DNA of 64,000 nucleotides. Origin: Endomychus coccineus. Taxonomy: Eukaryota > Arthropoda > Insecta > Coleoptera > Endomychidae. A program made the position numbers and the translations under genes. The DNA is taken from NCBI GenBank assembly GCA_958510875.1, contig OY294070.1, positions 16,731,631 through 16,795,630 of the forward strand, in the 5' to 3' direction. Positions 43,965 to 54,927 of the stretch are shown one piece after another (the stretch's first letter is position 1; each line of letters begins with the position of its first letter). A model generated the notes under the pieces. It had not been told where the DNA came from and searched no databases. It worked only from the letters and a program-made list of their open reading frames with translations.

Positions 43965-46383
43965 TGTTTCATTCCCAAACGATTTTTCAGTTAGATCCTT
44001 CCAACTTGCTTGTCAATATGAAGCAGACTTCATTTTCCAAAATGATTGATGAACCTTGAATCCTTACCACCTTTTACACATATTTGAGTTGATGGTGGGA
44101 CAACCAAATTTGTTATACAGTTCTATAGTCGACGTATTAGATGTTGTTTACTGGATAATATTTCTACATTCTTTTTCTTCTCCTCATCAGTCTGGAAGTC
44201 CATGCAATTAATGTTATCAAATGGAATAATATTCCGGGAAAAGTTCAAAAAGCTATTCATATCATGTGATTTGAATTTTTAGAAATATATATCATACATC
44301 CCAGCCTCACCCTTTTGCCCCCAGCTGAAAAAATGAAAGATGATAGCATTACAAAATATATAGATTGTATGACGCCAACATGCCAACTTGCCATGCTATT
44401 TCGATGGTCAACTTGTGGTTTTGTGTGTTTCTACTCACAACCTTTCAGTTCAGTCAATGAAGCATTTTTAATTTCAATTTTTTCCAGTGAATGGATTTTT
44501 ATGAAATTTGGTGTGATTAGAAGTTCATATTTTAGAATAATTAGACATCATTTATTACGTTGTCGAAAAATACTTCTCTCCAGAAATAAATATTTTCCGA
44601 CTTTTCCTGAAAAACCCATGAAACTGTTAAGTTAAGTTAGAGGGGGTGTGAAACGGAAATCCTGTTCCTTTGAAAAACGCCTGTAGCATCTAGCTTAATG
44701 CCAAATAAGCATGTTCCGATAGAAAATTAAAAAAACTCATATTTTTCGAATATGATATGGACGAATATATTCCTTTGATTTTGATTAAATTCATAACGAA
44801 GGGGTTTTTGAGTTTGCTGATTAAGAATTCTTCATGCCAATTCTAAAATTCTCAAACAGTTGATCCACTATGGCGGCTTGTTAAATTTAAAAAAATTGAC
44901 TATACCCAAACTATGTCAAAATTATTATTCTTGCAATTTTTTCAATAAAAGTTTTGTTTCTGGGCGCGGTATCCCCGTTGCAAGGATTTGTTTCTGACAT
45001 CTTCAATTTTTCAGATGGGATCATGGTATTCCATCGAACTATCACTCTCATATATTTAACCCGCAGCAGTATATGAAATTTATATTTCGATATTCAAGAG
45101 ACGTCATCGATATGACGTCACTGTCTATGTTATGTCTATACTCTGTGGCAAATTTTGATAGTTCATGTGACATCAAGTGTCAGTATAAAACAAGATTATA
45201 TTTTGAAAGTCAGCTTGACGGCAAGTGTCAGTATAGAATATAGAGTTGTAAATATATAATAATTTCAATGTGACATAGAGTACAATATAACGTTATTATC
45301 TTCTATAGAACTTCTACCTGTGAGAATGACACAGTGTGGTAAAACAATTTGTTAGCAGCAATTATAAATTAAATGTTACAAGTTTTGTGTAAATTAGGAA
45401 GTTTCAATTTTTGTTTTTCCCAAGACTTCAACTTGTATATAGAAATGAGTATGGAGTAGACTTATCGCATTCATCGACAAGCTTCACATTTTGATTTGTT
45501 GTTTTTCGTTTTTGTTTTCCATAGATTTCGTAATATAAGTTATTGTGTTCGCTTAGAATATCTGGTATTGATTAATATAGGAAGAATATTTGTCGAAATC
45601 CATCGTTTATCAAAATATCTAGTTGCAGATGTGCGATGGGAGGTCGGGCCGCGTTTCTAACGTTCGTAGGAAGAATATTGCGTCTGTTTTCAGTAACTAA
45701 TCGTTCACCCACAGGGGTTATTTACTTGGTCTTGGTCGGAGAGCGCGGGCCAATCCCCTTGTCAGTAGGAAACGATGTATCGACATCATAATAAATGTAA
45801 GACATCGGCGTGGGTTCCCCCGCGCTTGTTTTTAAACTCATATATGATTATAGATTTGCATTTTCACTGTACAGGACGACTATAATAGGTAGAAGTTCGA
45901 GAGATCCGTAGGTTGTTGCTATTTTTCTCACGGGGGTTTATCATCGTTGTCAGTCGTACCAACTGCTTATATGAGTATGCAGACGGTCATGTACGTGTAC
46001 ATCCTTCCTCGTAATCCTTTTCAATTGACTCCTAATTAGATATGTATTGGTCATTGTAAATGTCTTCCGTGCCATTGTACTGTATGGTATCGATAAAGTT
46101 GACTGGAGGGGTAAAGGTAGGAATTGTTGGAAGTTGTACAAAGTTATTGTAAGGATATAATTGTTATTATAATACCGATGATATAATAAATCCCAGACGA
46201 AGTAGTTTACAATATCTGAAATAAAATAATTACGATACACTAATTAATTATATCATTGGAATACACTTTTCAATAAATTATAACGTTTTTCAAACATATA
46301 TGTTAAGAATACGCTACTGGGGATTTCCAGGTCAATGTCTATTGTTTCCCTTTGTCGGCGACATGCCGCTTTCAGATGGAATA
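43965..46383. other. No gene seen
   Basis: About 2.4 kb without convincing coding similarity. The 106-codon open stretch at 44315-44635 (starting MPPAEKMKDDSITKYIDCMT) is not recognised and has no clear splice or context support. 45630-45840 is GC-richer than the rest. 45160-45240 contains two imperfect copies of a CAAGTGTCAGTATA module. Confidence 0.35.
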
Positions 46384-46640
46384 CAGGATGTCCGGAAATT
46401 CATATGCCAAACTATTATACACGAAAAAATAAGGAAAACATTCTTATCAACATATGTCGGAAATGCTTTAATAAAGAGCTGCGGCGCTTCATTAATTAAA
46501 AAACGAATCATAAAATAATTATTAAATAACAAAAATTAACATATAATTATAAAATGTGCTGGAAATGTCCGCCATTCATGTCAATGCAACTTGGATGTTC
46601 GTATATTCGTTCAAAAATCGAAATTTCCAAAAATTTGGAA
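46384..46640 (-). mobile_element. 3' end of a Tc1/mariner-like element
   Basis: CAGGATGTCCGGAAATTC at 46384, preceded by TA, is a typical terminus. Further in, the minus strand ends a reading frame with ERIYEHPSC and MNGGHFQHIL, the C-terminal signature of these transposases (compare GQHFEQL in the copy at 20684). The rest of the element is not recognisable, so it is a terminal fragment. Confidence 0.6.
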
Positions 46641-47579
46641 TAACCGCTATAAATTGTGCAGTAGGATCTCATAAGGACGCCGATGCAAACTATAAGTATA
46701 TAATCCCTATACAACATGATGTTATTAGAATATTATTGTCTATGGGATTAGAAGAATTCATTGTCTCGGCACTCTGTACCGTGTAACAGTGCTTAAAGCT
46801 TCCTTCGACATATTTAAGCAGTGATTCCATCTCTTCCGATGTGCTGGTTATAATACTTCTTTGAAATTCACCCACACCATTCCTTTTGCATTTAGACACA
46901 GTGAAATGGAGATAATTCATGGATTACATACATCTTTACAGGTTTATTTCTCGAAAACATACAAGACTACGTAAATAGCACCAAAAGAAAGATGTTTACA
47001 TGTTGAAATTTGATTTTATGCTGTCTCAACCATTCTTGTTATAGTGTGAATTATGTTTATCCCCTCCATTCCTGATGGAATAGATGCTCGCTTTATTATG
47101 GTACATTGTGACTGAATGTCAATAGAGAAGGCCAAACAAACTAACCAAAAAATAAATCATTCTTGTTTATATTCCCTCATAAACTGAATTCCCTTTGTAG
47201 ATACATTTAATAATTCCAAGGAAACTTTACGTCGATCACCTTTTTACGCTGGAAGCCAATATTAGGTGAAACGACTCATGCAGCCTTTAAATTAATTGGA
47301 TTCACGTAATTCTTCTTGTAAAGTTTGCAGCGTTATGCGTATATATGGAAATAACACATTAACCATATATCTACAATGCTTGGCATATGTACCTACTCAC
47401 GGTGTTCGTATCTGTCGGAATCCTTATGGATTATTGCTATTATAATAAATCACACTACATTTCTCTTAGAGAACTGTCAACATTAGTGACAAATAATCAA
47501 ACTTACGACTTACATTCGTGATACTGTAAGGATCACTGATTAACAACCAACAGAGTACGTAATTCTTCTTGAAAAGTCG
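46641..47579. other. No gene seen
   Basis: No recognised coding or repeat structure. The two overlapping open stretches near 46556-46920 are on opposite strands and unsupported. Confidence 0.35.
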
Positions 47580-47880
47580 TCTATGATACCACTCTGATGA
47601 CGTAGTGTGACGTCATTCAAATATCTCAAAATAAGAATTTTGAACACTTCTGTGTGTTAAATATATGATTGTGATGTATATTTATAACCAGAAATATACT
47701 GTTACCAAACTCGATCAATAAAATACTAGATCTATTTGTGAAACTGACTTTCAATGTCTGAAGTACCACTTGCAATGGGGCTATCGTACCACAAATCAAT
47801 ACAGCTCCTATTGTCAAAATTTTGTTTTGTAAAATATCAAATCCGTATGACCAATAGGAACGGCGCAATCGTCTCTACAG
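47580..47880 (+). repeat. Dispersed repeat, copy 2
   Basis: Parallels 28070-28290 over GTTAAATATATGA, ATATTTATAACCAGAAA, CAATAAAATACTAGATC and GCAATCGTCTCTACAG. No coding content. Confidence 0.5.
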
Positions 47881-48099
47881 TTTTTAGACCTATTTCAATA
47901 CTTCTCTCATACCTATTACGTATTATAGCGAGGGAGGTGAAAACGGAGGAAATACAGCTACAGTTTCCCTTGTAGATATAGATCGCTCCTCGTAAGGTAG
48001 TATCAATTTTTTTAATTTTTTTTTTTTTTTTTCATGTACACTTTCAAATTGCTCTCTGGACATCCCGAAGTACATATCGAAACGATTATCTTCAATATA

Positions 48100-50213
48100 C
48101 AAGGTGTTCCATCTCAGACGAGCCACCTCGTATATTTCTTATCCCATAGTGAGTGGAAAAATCTCCCGAAACACGTGGAATGATTTTGTTTGGGGGACAT
48201 CTTTTGACGTATATTTGAGGCTTGAACCAGCAACCCCCTAATAGGGGGCGCTTCAACCCCTCAAAATTGAATAGGAGAGAGGGGTTGAGTGATACGTCAT
48301 TTGAAAGGTCTTGGAAGTCTCTTTACAACGGTGTATGAAAAACGTAAATTTGATGAACCGTTTTCGCCAAAAATTAATATTGTTGCTCGAATGCGCCACC
48401 TTGAATATTTTGGTTATTTGTACAATGTACAAGCTCATTTTTATTAAGCCTTTTTTACAAACTTAAACAATCTTCAAAAAATCACATTCGTAAAAAATTG
48501 AATTGTGTTGTCATGCTTACAATGCAATCCATACAATGATACATTCTCTCAAACTAATAAATAAAAAAACAGCAAAACATTTCCTTATGTTGCCTTCATT
48601 TTTTGTTCTTAGAACGTGTTTATCTGGTTTTAACGTTTCTTCGATCATTTCATGATTTTAATCAATCTGTTGAGTTAGTACTTTGCTGATTTGTTTAAAA
48701 TTTCAAAAAATATGGTGTACACATTGCAAGAACATGTTGAGCTGGTTAGCCTTTATTACCAAAATCAAAATTATGCCCGAGCGGCTGCAAAGATATTTAA
48801 CGAAAACCATCCTGAACGTAGCGTTCGCCATAAGTACGTAATGGAATTGATTTCAAAATTTGTGGAGACGGTTTCAGTAATGGATAAGAAAAGGGCACCC
48901 ATTGGAATTGTTAATGATGAAGGAGCAGCTGTGGCGGTATTGGGTCATGGCCAACTTATGCTAAACACGCAATCTGTACGACAACTTTCTGCAGCTTCCG
49001 GTATTATCCAATCTAACGTTTTCAGAATTTTACATGAACACAAGTTCCATCCGTACAAAATTAAATTAATTCAGGAATTAAATGATGATGATTGGGATCG
49101 AAGGCAAGAGTTTTGCGAAATTATGGTCGAGCGTATCAACAATAACCCAAATTTCTTGTACAACGTTTGCTTTTCTGACGAATGCACTTTTTTACTTAAT
49201 GGAGAGGTTAACCGGCATAACTGTAGAATTTGGAGCGATACAAATCCTCATGTATTTCTAGAAGCTCACACTCAACATCGGGAAAAGCTAAACGTTTGGG
49301 TAGGAATTTTGGGAGACCACCTAATTGGACCTCTGTTTATTCCTGGTAATTTAAATGGCGAAATTTATCTTGAAATGTTGGAAAATGCGATTGATCCGTT
49401 AATAACTGAACAATTAGAAAACGATCCTCTACTACTTGAACAACAATTGCATTTCCAACAAGACGGAGCTCCTCCTCACTACGCCGCACCAGTTCGCCAA
49501 TACCTCAATTTGCAATACCCCGGTAGTTGGATTGGAAGAAGAGGCCCTATGGAGTGGCCTGCCCGATCTCCTGACCTGAACCCTCTGGACTTCTTCTCGT
49601 GGGGACATCTTAAGTCCAAGATTTTTGTGACTCAGCCTTAAAATTTGGACGAACTACGCCAACGAATTGTAAATGAGTGTCGTCAAATAACTCCAATTAT
49701 GCTGAACCATGTTAGAGATGGTTTTCAGTCAAGTATTATTGTATGGAAGTCAATGGAGGACAATTTGAACATGTGATTTAAACACGCAGATTTAAGTTTT
49801 TTCATTGTAAGCATGACAACACAATTCAATTTTTTTACGAATGTGATTTTTTGAAGATTGTTTAAGTTTGTAAAAAGGGCTTAATAAAAATGAGCTTGTA
49901 CATTGTACAAATAACCAAAATATTCAAGGGGGCGCATTCGAGCAACAAAATTAATTTTTGGCGAAAACAGTTATCAAATTTACGTTTTTCATACACCGTT
50001 GTAAAGAGGCTTCCAAGACCTTTCAAATGACGTATCACTCAACCCCTCTCCCCTATTCAATTTTGAGGGGTTGAAGCGCCCCCTATTAGGGGGTTGCTCG
50101 TTCAAGCCTCAAATATACGTCAAAAGATGTCCCCCAAACAAAATCATTCGACGTGTTTCGGGAGATTTTTCCACTCACTACGGGATAAGAAATATACGGG
50201 GTGGCTCGTCAGA
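48100..50213 (+). mobile_element. Tc1/mariner-like element with ~430-bp TIRs, copy 1
   Basis: Starts CAAGGTGTTCCATCTCAGAC after TA (48098-48099). The right arm mirrors the left (from about 49790) but ends at GTGGCTCGTC, lacking the last 15-20 bases, where it meets a LINE fragment. Copy 2 of the same family lies at 51800-53617 with its transposase in the opposite direction. Confidence 0.85.
48691..49784 (+). pseudogene. Tc1/mariner-like transposase with late stop and frameshift
   Basis: An almost complete DDD transposase. The frame is open from 48691 (a likely native start is MVYTLQEHVELVSLYYQNQN at 48712) to a TAA at 49639-49641. Motifs: N-terminal helix-turn-helix (RSVRHKYVMELISKF), VCFSDECTFLLNGE (first Asp), LHFQQDGAPPHYA (second) and WPARSPDLNPLDFFSWGHLK (third, 37 residues later). 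After the stop the same frame continues LDELRQRIVNECRQ; a further shift near 49735 is needed to reach YCMEVNGGQFEHVI at the end. With the stop the protein lacks about 50 C-terminal residues but keeps the whole catalytic core, so it could conceivably be partly functional. Confidence 0.88.
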
Positions 50214-51115
50214 TTTGCTTCGCTGAAGTAACGGTGCCTGAGGAATGTCAAAGCAGGCTATTCCAGCAGGATGTGAGAGGCACTTTCTTCTACCTCTCTG
50301 CTTTTCCTACATATAGGATCATCTGCGATACCCATAGTATGAAGGTGTTCGTTAAGACGACAGTGACCCGTTAGGATTTTAGTTATCTCTCTGATGTCCC
50401 TTCTGTTTTGAGAAAGTAGTATCTTTTAGAGTCTAGGCACTGGCTCTTTGATAAAGTGCAAGGCCTGCCTCATGCGTAGTGATTTTGTCACAAGTCCATT
50501 TTTCGTTCAGTTGACCCAGAAGGGCCAGGCCATTTCATTTCCTCCAACTCCACTGTGTCCAGAGACTCAGATGAGTTGAGCTTTATTTCTCTTGGCTAGT
50601 TCGCAAGTCAATATTGCGTATACCTCCACCTGAAGAACTGTGCAGTAAGCGCCTAGGGTCACTGAGATAGTGAGTTTTGGCCTTTTTAGGTACACTCCCG
50701 CTCCAGTCTGACCTACCTTGGACCCGTTTGTGAACCTTACGAGCCCACCTGGTGGCAGTAGGGCGAGAGATTCGTTGCCCCAATCTCCTCTATCAGGGAT
50801 GAGTATTTTGGGAGAAGTGAGACGTATAGCTGAAATCATGCTACCTTGCCTTATTCCTAGCCAAAAGGACGCAGAGGCCCTCCCCTCTCGATATTCGAGG
50901 TGTACGTTCCAGGTCAGTTTAGAGTCTAGAACTACTCCCAGAAACTTCACCGACCCTTTGAGTTGAAGAACCTAGCCAGAAAAAGTAATCTCTGACAGTG
51001 TGCCCAGCTTACGTTTCCTGGTAAACAGTACAATTTCCGTTTTATCAGGGTTGACCTGGAGGCCCTCGGCGCGGCACCAGCGGTTCACCACGCTGATCAA
51101 GGTAGGCCCGAGTTG
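50214..51115 (-). pseudogene. Non-LTR retrotransposon, RT thumb and RNase H region
   Basis: The minus strand from 51115 reads VVNRWCRAEGLQVNPDKTEI, VLFTRKRKLGT, MKFLGVVLDSKLTWNVHLEY and ASFWLGIRQG, i.e. the end of the RT and the thumb. It continues with VRFTNGSKVGQTGAGVYLKR and VLQVEVYAILTCELAKRNK (an RNase H-like domain with Asp changed in FTNGSK). The tail is NRRDIREITKILTGHCRLNE, MGIADDPICRKSREVEESAS (altered C-x-x-C...H zinc-knuckle type) and HILLE. This is an R1/Loa/jockey-like ORF2 C-terminal half. Stops and shifts are present. Confidence 0.75.
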
Positions 51116-51799
51116 AACTTATGTTATTCTTGTAGGCTATGCCTTCATCATTATAAGTTTCTTGATCCATTGCTTATCACATGTGTTAGTTTTCGGAGTT
51201 GAGGCTTCTTTTAAACACAACTCACATGAACGATAATAATATTATGGCTAACTTATTATGAAGCTTAGGTATTTGCGTTAACGTCCTGACTACGTCTGTG
51301 ATATTAATGTACATTTATAATGTCTTGGTGTGCAAGCGTTCCACGCAACTAATGTTATTAGGTCCGTTTCGAAGAACCGCTGTAATTACTTCTGACGAAA
51401 AAAGTATTTTATTACCGGGAAAATAATTGTTTCTGTCTGAAAGTGTGAGAAATTAAACACGACCGTTATATGGCAGAACGATTAATCATCGAAAATGCGG
51501 TTTACGACCTACCGATTAACAAAGTAACCAGTATCATGGGTCAAGAATAATCTCGCGATATCGTACAATGCATCCATTGTAAACCCGCGGACGATGTTGA
51601 TGTGATGATGGCCACTTCGGACGATTGGTCTGATGCCATTAACTTTTCTGGAATGTTTGATATTAAATCTACACCAATCGTAGCTTCCATAGGGTATTCT
51701 AAAGAGGTAGACAAAGAGGAAAAGGCGGGAACACAAGATAAAACCAAAATACAGAATCATTTTGCGAATATCATATATTAATTAGGTATTGTATACAAA
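51116..51799. other. Unassigned DNA with a possible exon-like open stretch
   Basis: On the plus strand 51551-51781 is open for about 76 codons and includes CIHCKPADDVDVMMATSDDW and then SDAINFSGMFDIKSTPIVAS. The composition is less biased than random AT-rich frames and includes an acidic, Ser-rich stretch, but I do not recognise it and no clear splice sites were found. The opposite strand is also open (51509-51760), which weakens the case. Confidence 0.3.
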
Positions 51800-53617
51800 C
51801 AAGGTGTTCCATCTCAGACGAGCCACCCCGTATATTTCTTATCCCATAGTGAGTGGAAAAATCTCCCGAAACACGTCGAATGATTTTGTTTGGGGGACAT
51901 CTTTTGACTTATATTTGAGGCTTGAACGAGCAACCTCCTAATAAGGGCGCTTCAACCCCTCAAAATTGAATAGGGGAGAGGGGTTGAGTGATACGTCATT
52001 TGAAAGGTCTTGGAAGCCTCTTCATAACGGTGTATGAAAAACGTAAATTTGATGAACCGTTTTCGCCAAAAATTAATTTTGTTGCTCGAATGCGCCACCT
52101 TGAATATTTTTGTTATTTGTACAATGTACAAGCTCATTTTTATTAAGCCTTTTTTACAAACTTCCAATCCAACGACCGGGGTATTGCAAATTGAGGTATT
52201 GGCGAACTGGTGCGGCGTAGTGAGGAGGAGCTCCGTCTCGTTGGAAATGCAATTGTTGTTATTGACGGATCAATCGCATTTTCCAACATTCCAAGATAAA
52301 TTTCGCCATTTAAATTACCAGGAATAAACAGAGGTCCAATTAGGTGTTCTCCCAAAATTCCTACCCAAATGTTTAGCTTTTCCCGATGTTGAGTGTGAGC
52401 TTCTCGAAATACATGAGGATTTGTATCGCTCCAAATTCTACAGTTATGCCGGTTAACCTCTCCATTAAGTAAAAAAGTGCATTCGTCAGAAAAGCAAACG
52501 TTGTACAAGAAATTTGGGTTATTGTTGATACGCTCGACCATAATTTCGCAAAACTCTTGCCTTCGATCCCAATCATCATCATTTAATTCCTGAATTAATT
52601 AAATTTTGTACGGATGGAACTTGTGTTTATGTAAAATTCTGAAAACGTTAGATTGGCTAATACCGGAAGCTGCAGAAAGTTGTCGTACAGATTGCGTGTT
52701 TGGCATAAGTTGGACATGACCCAATACCGCCACAGCTGCTCCTTCATCATTAACACTTCCAATGGGTGCCCTCTATTTATCCATTAATGAACCCGTCTCC
52801 ACAAATTTTGAAATCAATTCCATTACGTACTTATGGCGAACGCTACGTTCAGGATGGTTTTCGTTAAATATCCTTGCAGCCGCTCGGGCATAATTTTGAT
52901 TTTGGTAATAAAGGCTAACCAGCTCAACACGTTCTTGCAATGTGTACACCATATTTTCTGAAATTTTAAACAAATCAGCAAAGTAGTAACTCAACAGATT
53001 GATTAAAATCATGAAATGATCGAAGAAACGTTAAAATCAGATAAACACATTCTAAGAACAAAAAATGAAGGCAACATAAGGAAATGTTTTGCTGTTTTTT
53101 TATTTATTAGTTTGAGAGAATGTATTATTGTATGGAAGTCAATGGAGGACAATTTGAACATTTGATTTAAACACGCAGATTTAATTTTTTTCATTGTAAG
53201 CATGACAACACAATTCAATTTTTTTACGAATGTGATTTTTTGAAGATTGTTTAAGTTTGTATAAAAGGCTTAATAAAAATGAGCTTGTACATTGTACAAA
53301 TAACCAAAATATTCAAGGTGGCGCATTCGAGCAATAAAATTATTTTTTGGCGAAAACGGTTCATCAAATTTACGTTTTTCATACACCGTTGTAAAGAGGC
53401 TTCCAAGACCTTTCAAATGACGTATCACTCAACCCTTTTCCCCTATTCAATTTTGAGGGGTTGAAGCGCCCCCTATTAGGGGGTTGCTCGTTCAAGCCTC
53501 AAATATACGTCAAAAGATGTCCCCCAAACAAAATCATTCGACGTGGTTCGGGAGATTTTTCCACTCACTATGGGATAAGAAATATACGGGGTGGCTCGTC
53601 TGAGATGGAACACCTTG
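51800..53617 (-). mobile_element. Tc1/mariner-like element, copy 2 (internally deleted)
   Basis: Same termini as copy 1 (CAAGGTGTTCCATCTCAGAC; right end CACCTTG|TA at 53617). The left side lacks a clean TA. The left arm joins directly to transposase codons at about 52162, so the 3' end of the gene is deleted. The right arm contains, in the plus direction, the last codons of a transposase (near 53130-53165), showing that both ends derive from the 3' side of the parent element. Confidence 0.82.
52143..53012 (-). pseudogene. Tc1/mariner-like transposase, C-terminally deleted
   Basis: Reading from 53012 (or MVYTLQERVELVSLYYQNQN at 52951): the helix-turn-helix region, a stop after GSLMDK near 52773, a damaged middle, then VCFSDECTFLLNGEVNRHN (first Asp) and LIGPLFIPGNLNGEIYLGM. 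A small deletion follows ENAIDPSIT. After a shift comes QLHFQRDGAPPHYAAPVRQY (second Asp; Q changed to R just before it), ending at the deletion junction GRWIG. The third catalytic block and C-terminus are absent. It is a close relative of the gene at 48691. Confidence 0.85.
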
Positions 53618-53675
53618 TATATTCTTACACAGTATGTTAGAATGATATTTCAATAATAAAATATTTACACAAATA

Positions 53676-53880
53676 TGAGACTCTGACTGGACCAAAGTGG
53701 TGTAATTGGTTAATACGCTGGACTAGACATCCAGGAATGATTTACGTTTATTCATCTTGGTAATCGTATGTTAAATTATCTAAGTTATCTTAATGATTCA
53801 GAAAATTTAAATCTGTATCTCTCAATATACTTGCACAGAATTGTGGCCAATTAGGCAGAGAAATCTTAAACTGGTTTATA
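53676..53880 (+). repeat. tRNA-Ser-derived SINE, copy 1
   Basis: Begins GACTCTGACTGGACC, followed by an A-box-like TGGTGTAATTGG and an anticodon-arm-like CTGGACTAGACATCCAG, which folds with a 7-base loop holding AGA as in tRNA-Ser. The B box is degenerate. A tRNA-unrelated body (TTCATCTTGGTAATCGTATG, CTAAGTTATCTT) follows. Copy 2 is at 54110-54290. A tRNA head joined to an unrelated body is the standard SINE design. Confidence 0.65.
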
Positions 53881-54109
53881 CTTACCCAGAACATTTCTCA
53901 GTCTGTTCTGTTGAAATATGTAAATACCGGGATGTTGTTGAATGAGTACTGTCAGAGTAATAACCAACCATAGTAATACTCATACAGTCCTCAGTTCCAA
54001 AACGGTTTAACTTTAGTTGAATGTGCGTGAATAGTTGATCTATGGCAGGGCATCTAATTGCATTTTGGTCTTCAATGATCCACTATCCTTTCAGAGGTTC
54101 AAATTTATA

Positions 54110-54290
54110 AAAATATAGGACTCTGACGGGACCGAAGGGGTGCAAATTGGTTAACACACTGGACTAGAAATCCAGGAATGTCACGTTTATTCATCTTGAT
54201 AATGATACGTTAAACTATCTAAGTTATCTTCATAATTCAGAAAATTTAAACACGGAATTATAGCCAATTGGGCAGAAAACCTCAAACTTT
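54110..54290 (+). repeat. tRNA-Ser-derived SINE, copy 2
   Basis: Parallel to copy 1: GACTCTGACGGGACCG, TGCAAATTGGTTAACACA, CTGGACTAGAAATCCAG (loop CTAGAAA as in tRNA-Ser AGA), then the shared body and a T-rich end. It differs from copy 1 at about one position in eight and lacks a segment near the end. Confidence 0.65.
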
Positions 54291-54925
54291 TTTTATATAA
54301 CATGGTTCATTATACGACATTGCACATCAGTTTCTGAAGCCTTTAAAATGACATTCAAGGGAAATGGTCGTGACGAGGTGAGAAGTGGATCTGGTCGCCC
54401 AACAAAAGGTTGTCGAGTCTGTGGGTTCTTGAATCCGGCGACGATTATCAAACTCTTAAAGAGAGAAAAGGAAGAGTAAATAAAAGTCGATGACCATCTT
54501 TCATCTCGACTATGAGCTTGTTCGCCAAGGATACCGAATCAAGTGCAGAAGGTCAATCGGGCAAAGAACGCGCGGTTTATATGAGATGTTGCAATCGATC
54601 GACCGTATTATTGTTTAAATAATTCGTTTCGTTAATTTGTTGTAACAGTAAATTAACACCTGTTGTGGCTCATCATGTTCGACTTAGAAACAAAACACTT
54701 CGATGGCAGATTGCAAACGAACAATTCCGTCGTCCGCCGTATTCCATACAACGTTCTAAAAGAAAGCGCAATTATGATTTACTTCACTTGGCATTTGGTT
54801 CAATCGTACTAGTAGTCCACCTGGTATTTCATTGCGGAGAGTGGGCCAATTCGAACGGAGTTTTTTGCATTTTGTTTAGAATCGCTTTTAGAAACCGAAT
54901 TGAACAGTGTGTAGTATGTCTGTTC
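54291..54925. other. Unassigned DNA with one open frame
   Basis: 54350-54420 can be read as KGNGRDEVRSGSGRPTK, faintly like the linker of mariner transposases. A plus-strand frame opens at 54665 (GTG, no upstream ATG in frame) for 107 codons and runs into the next transposon's TIR; it has a hydrophobic LAFGSIVLVVHLVF stretch. Neither is convincing as a gene. Confidence 0.3.
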
Positions 54926-54927
54926 TA

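Noticed and set aside
53279..53464. Open frame starting MSLYIVQITKIFKVAHSSN, also present at 48253-48438 and 51952-52167
   Set aside because: It is part of the transposon's terminal inverted repeat, appearing once per arm; not a conserved protein.
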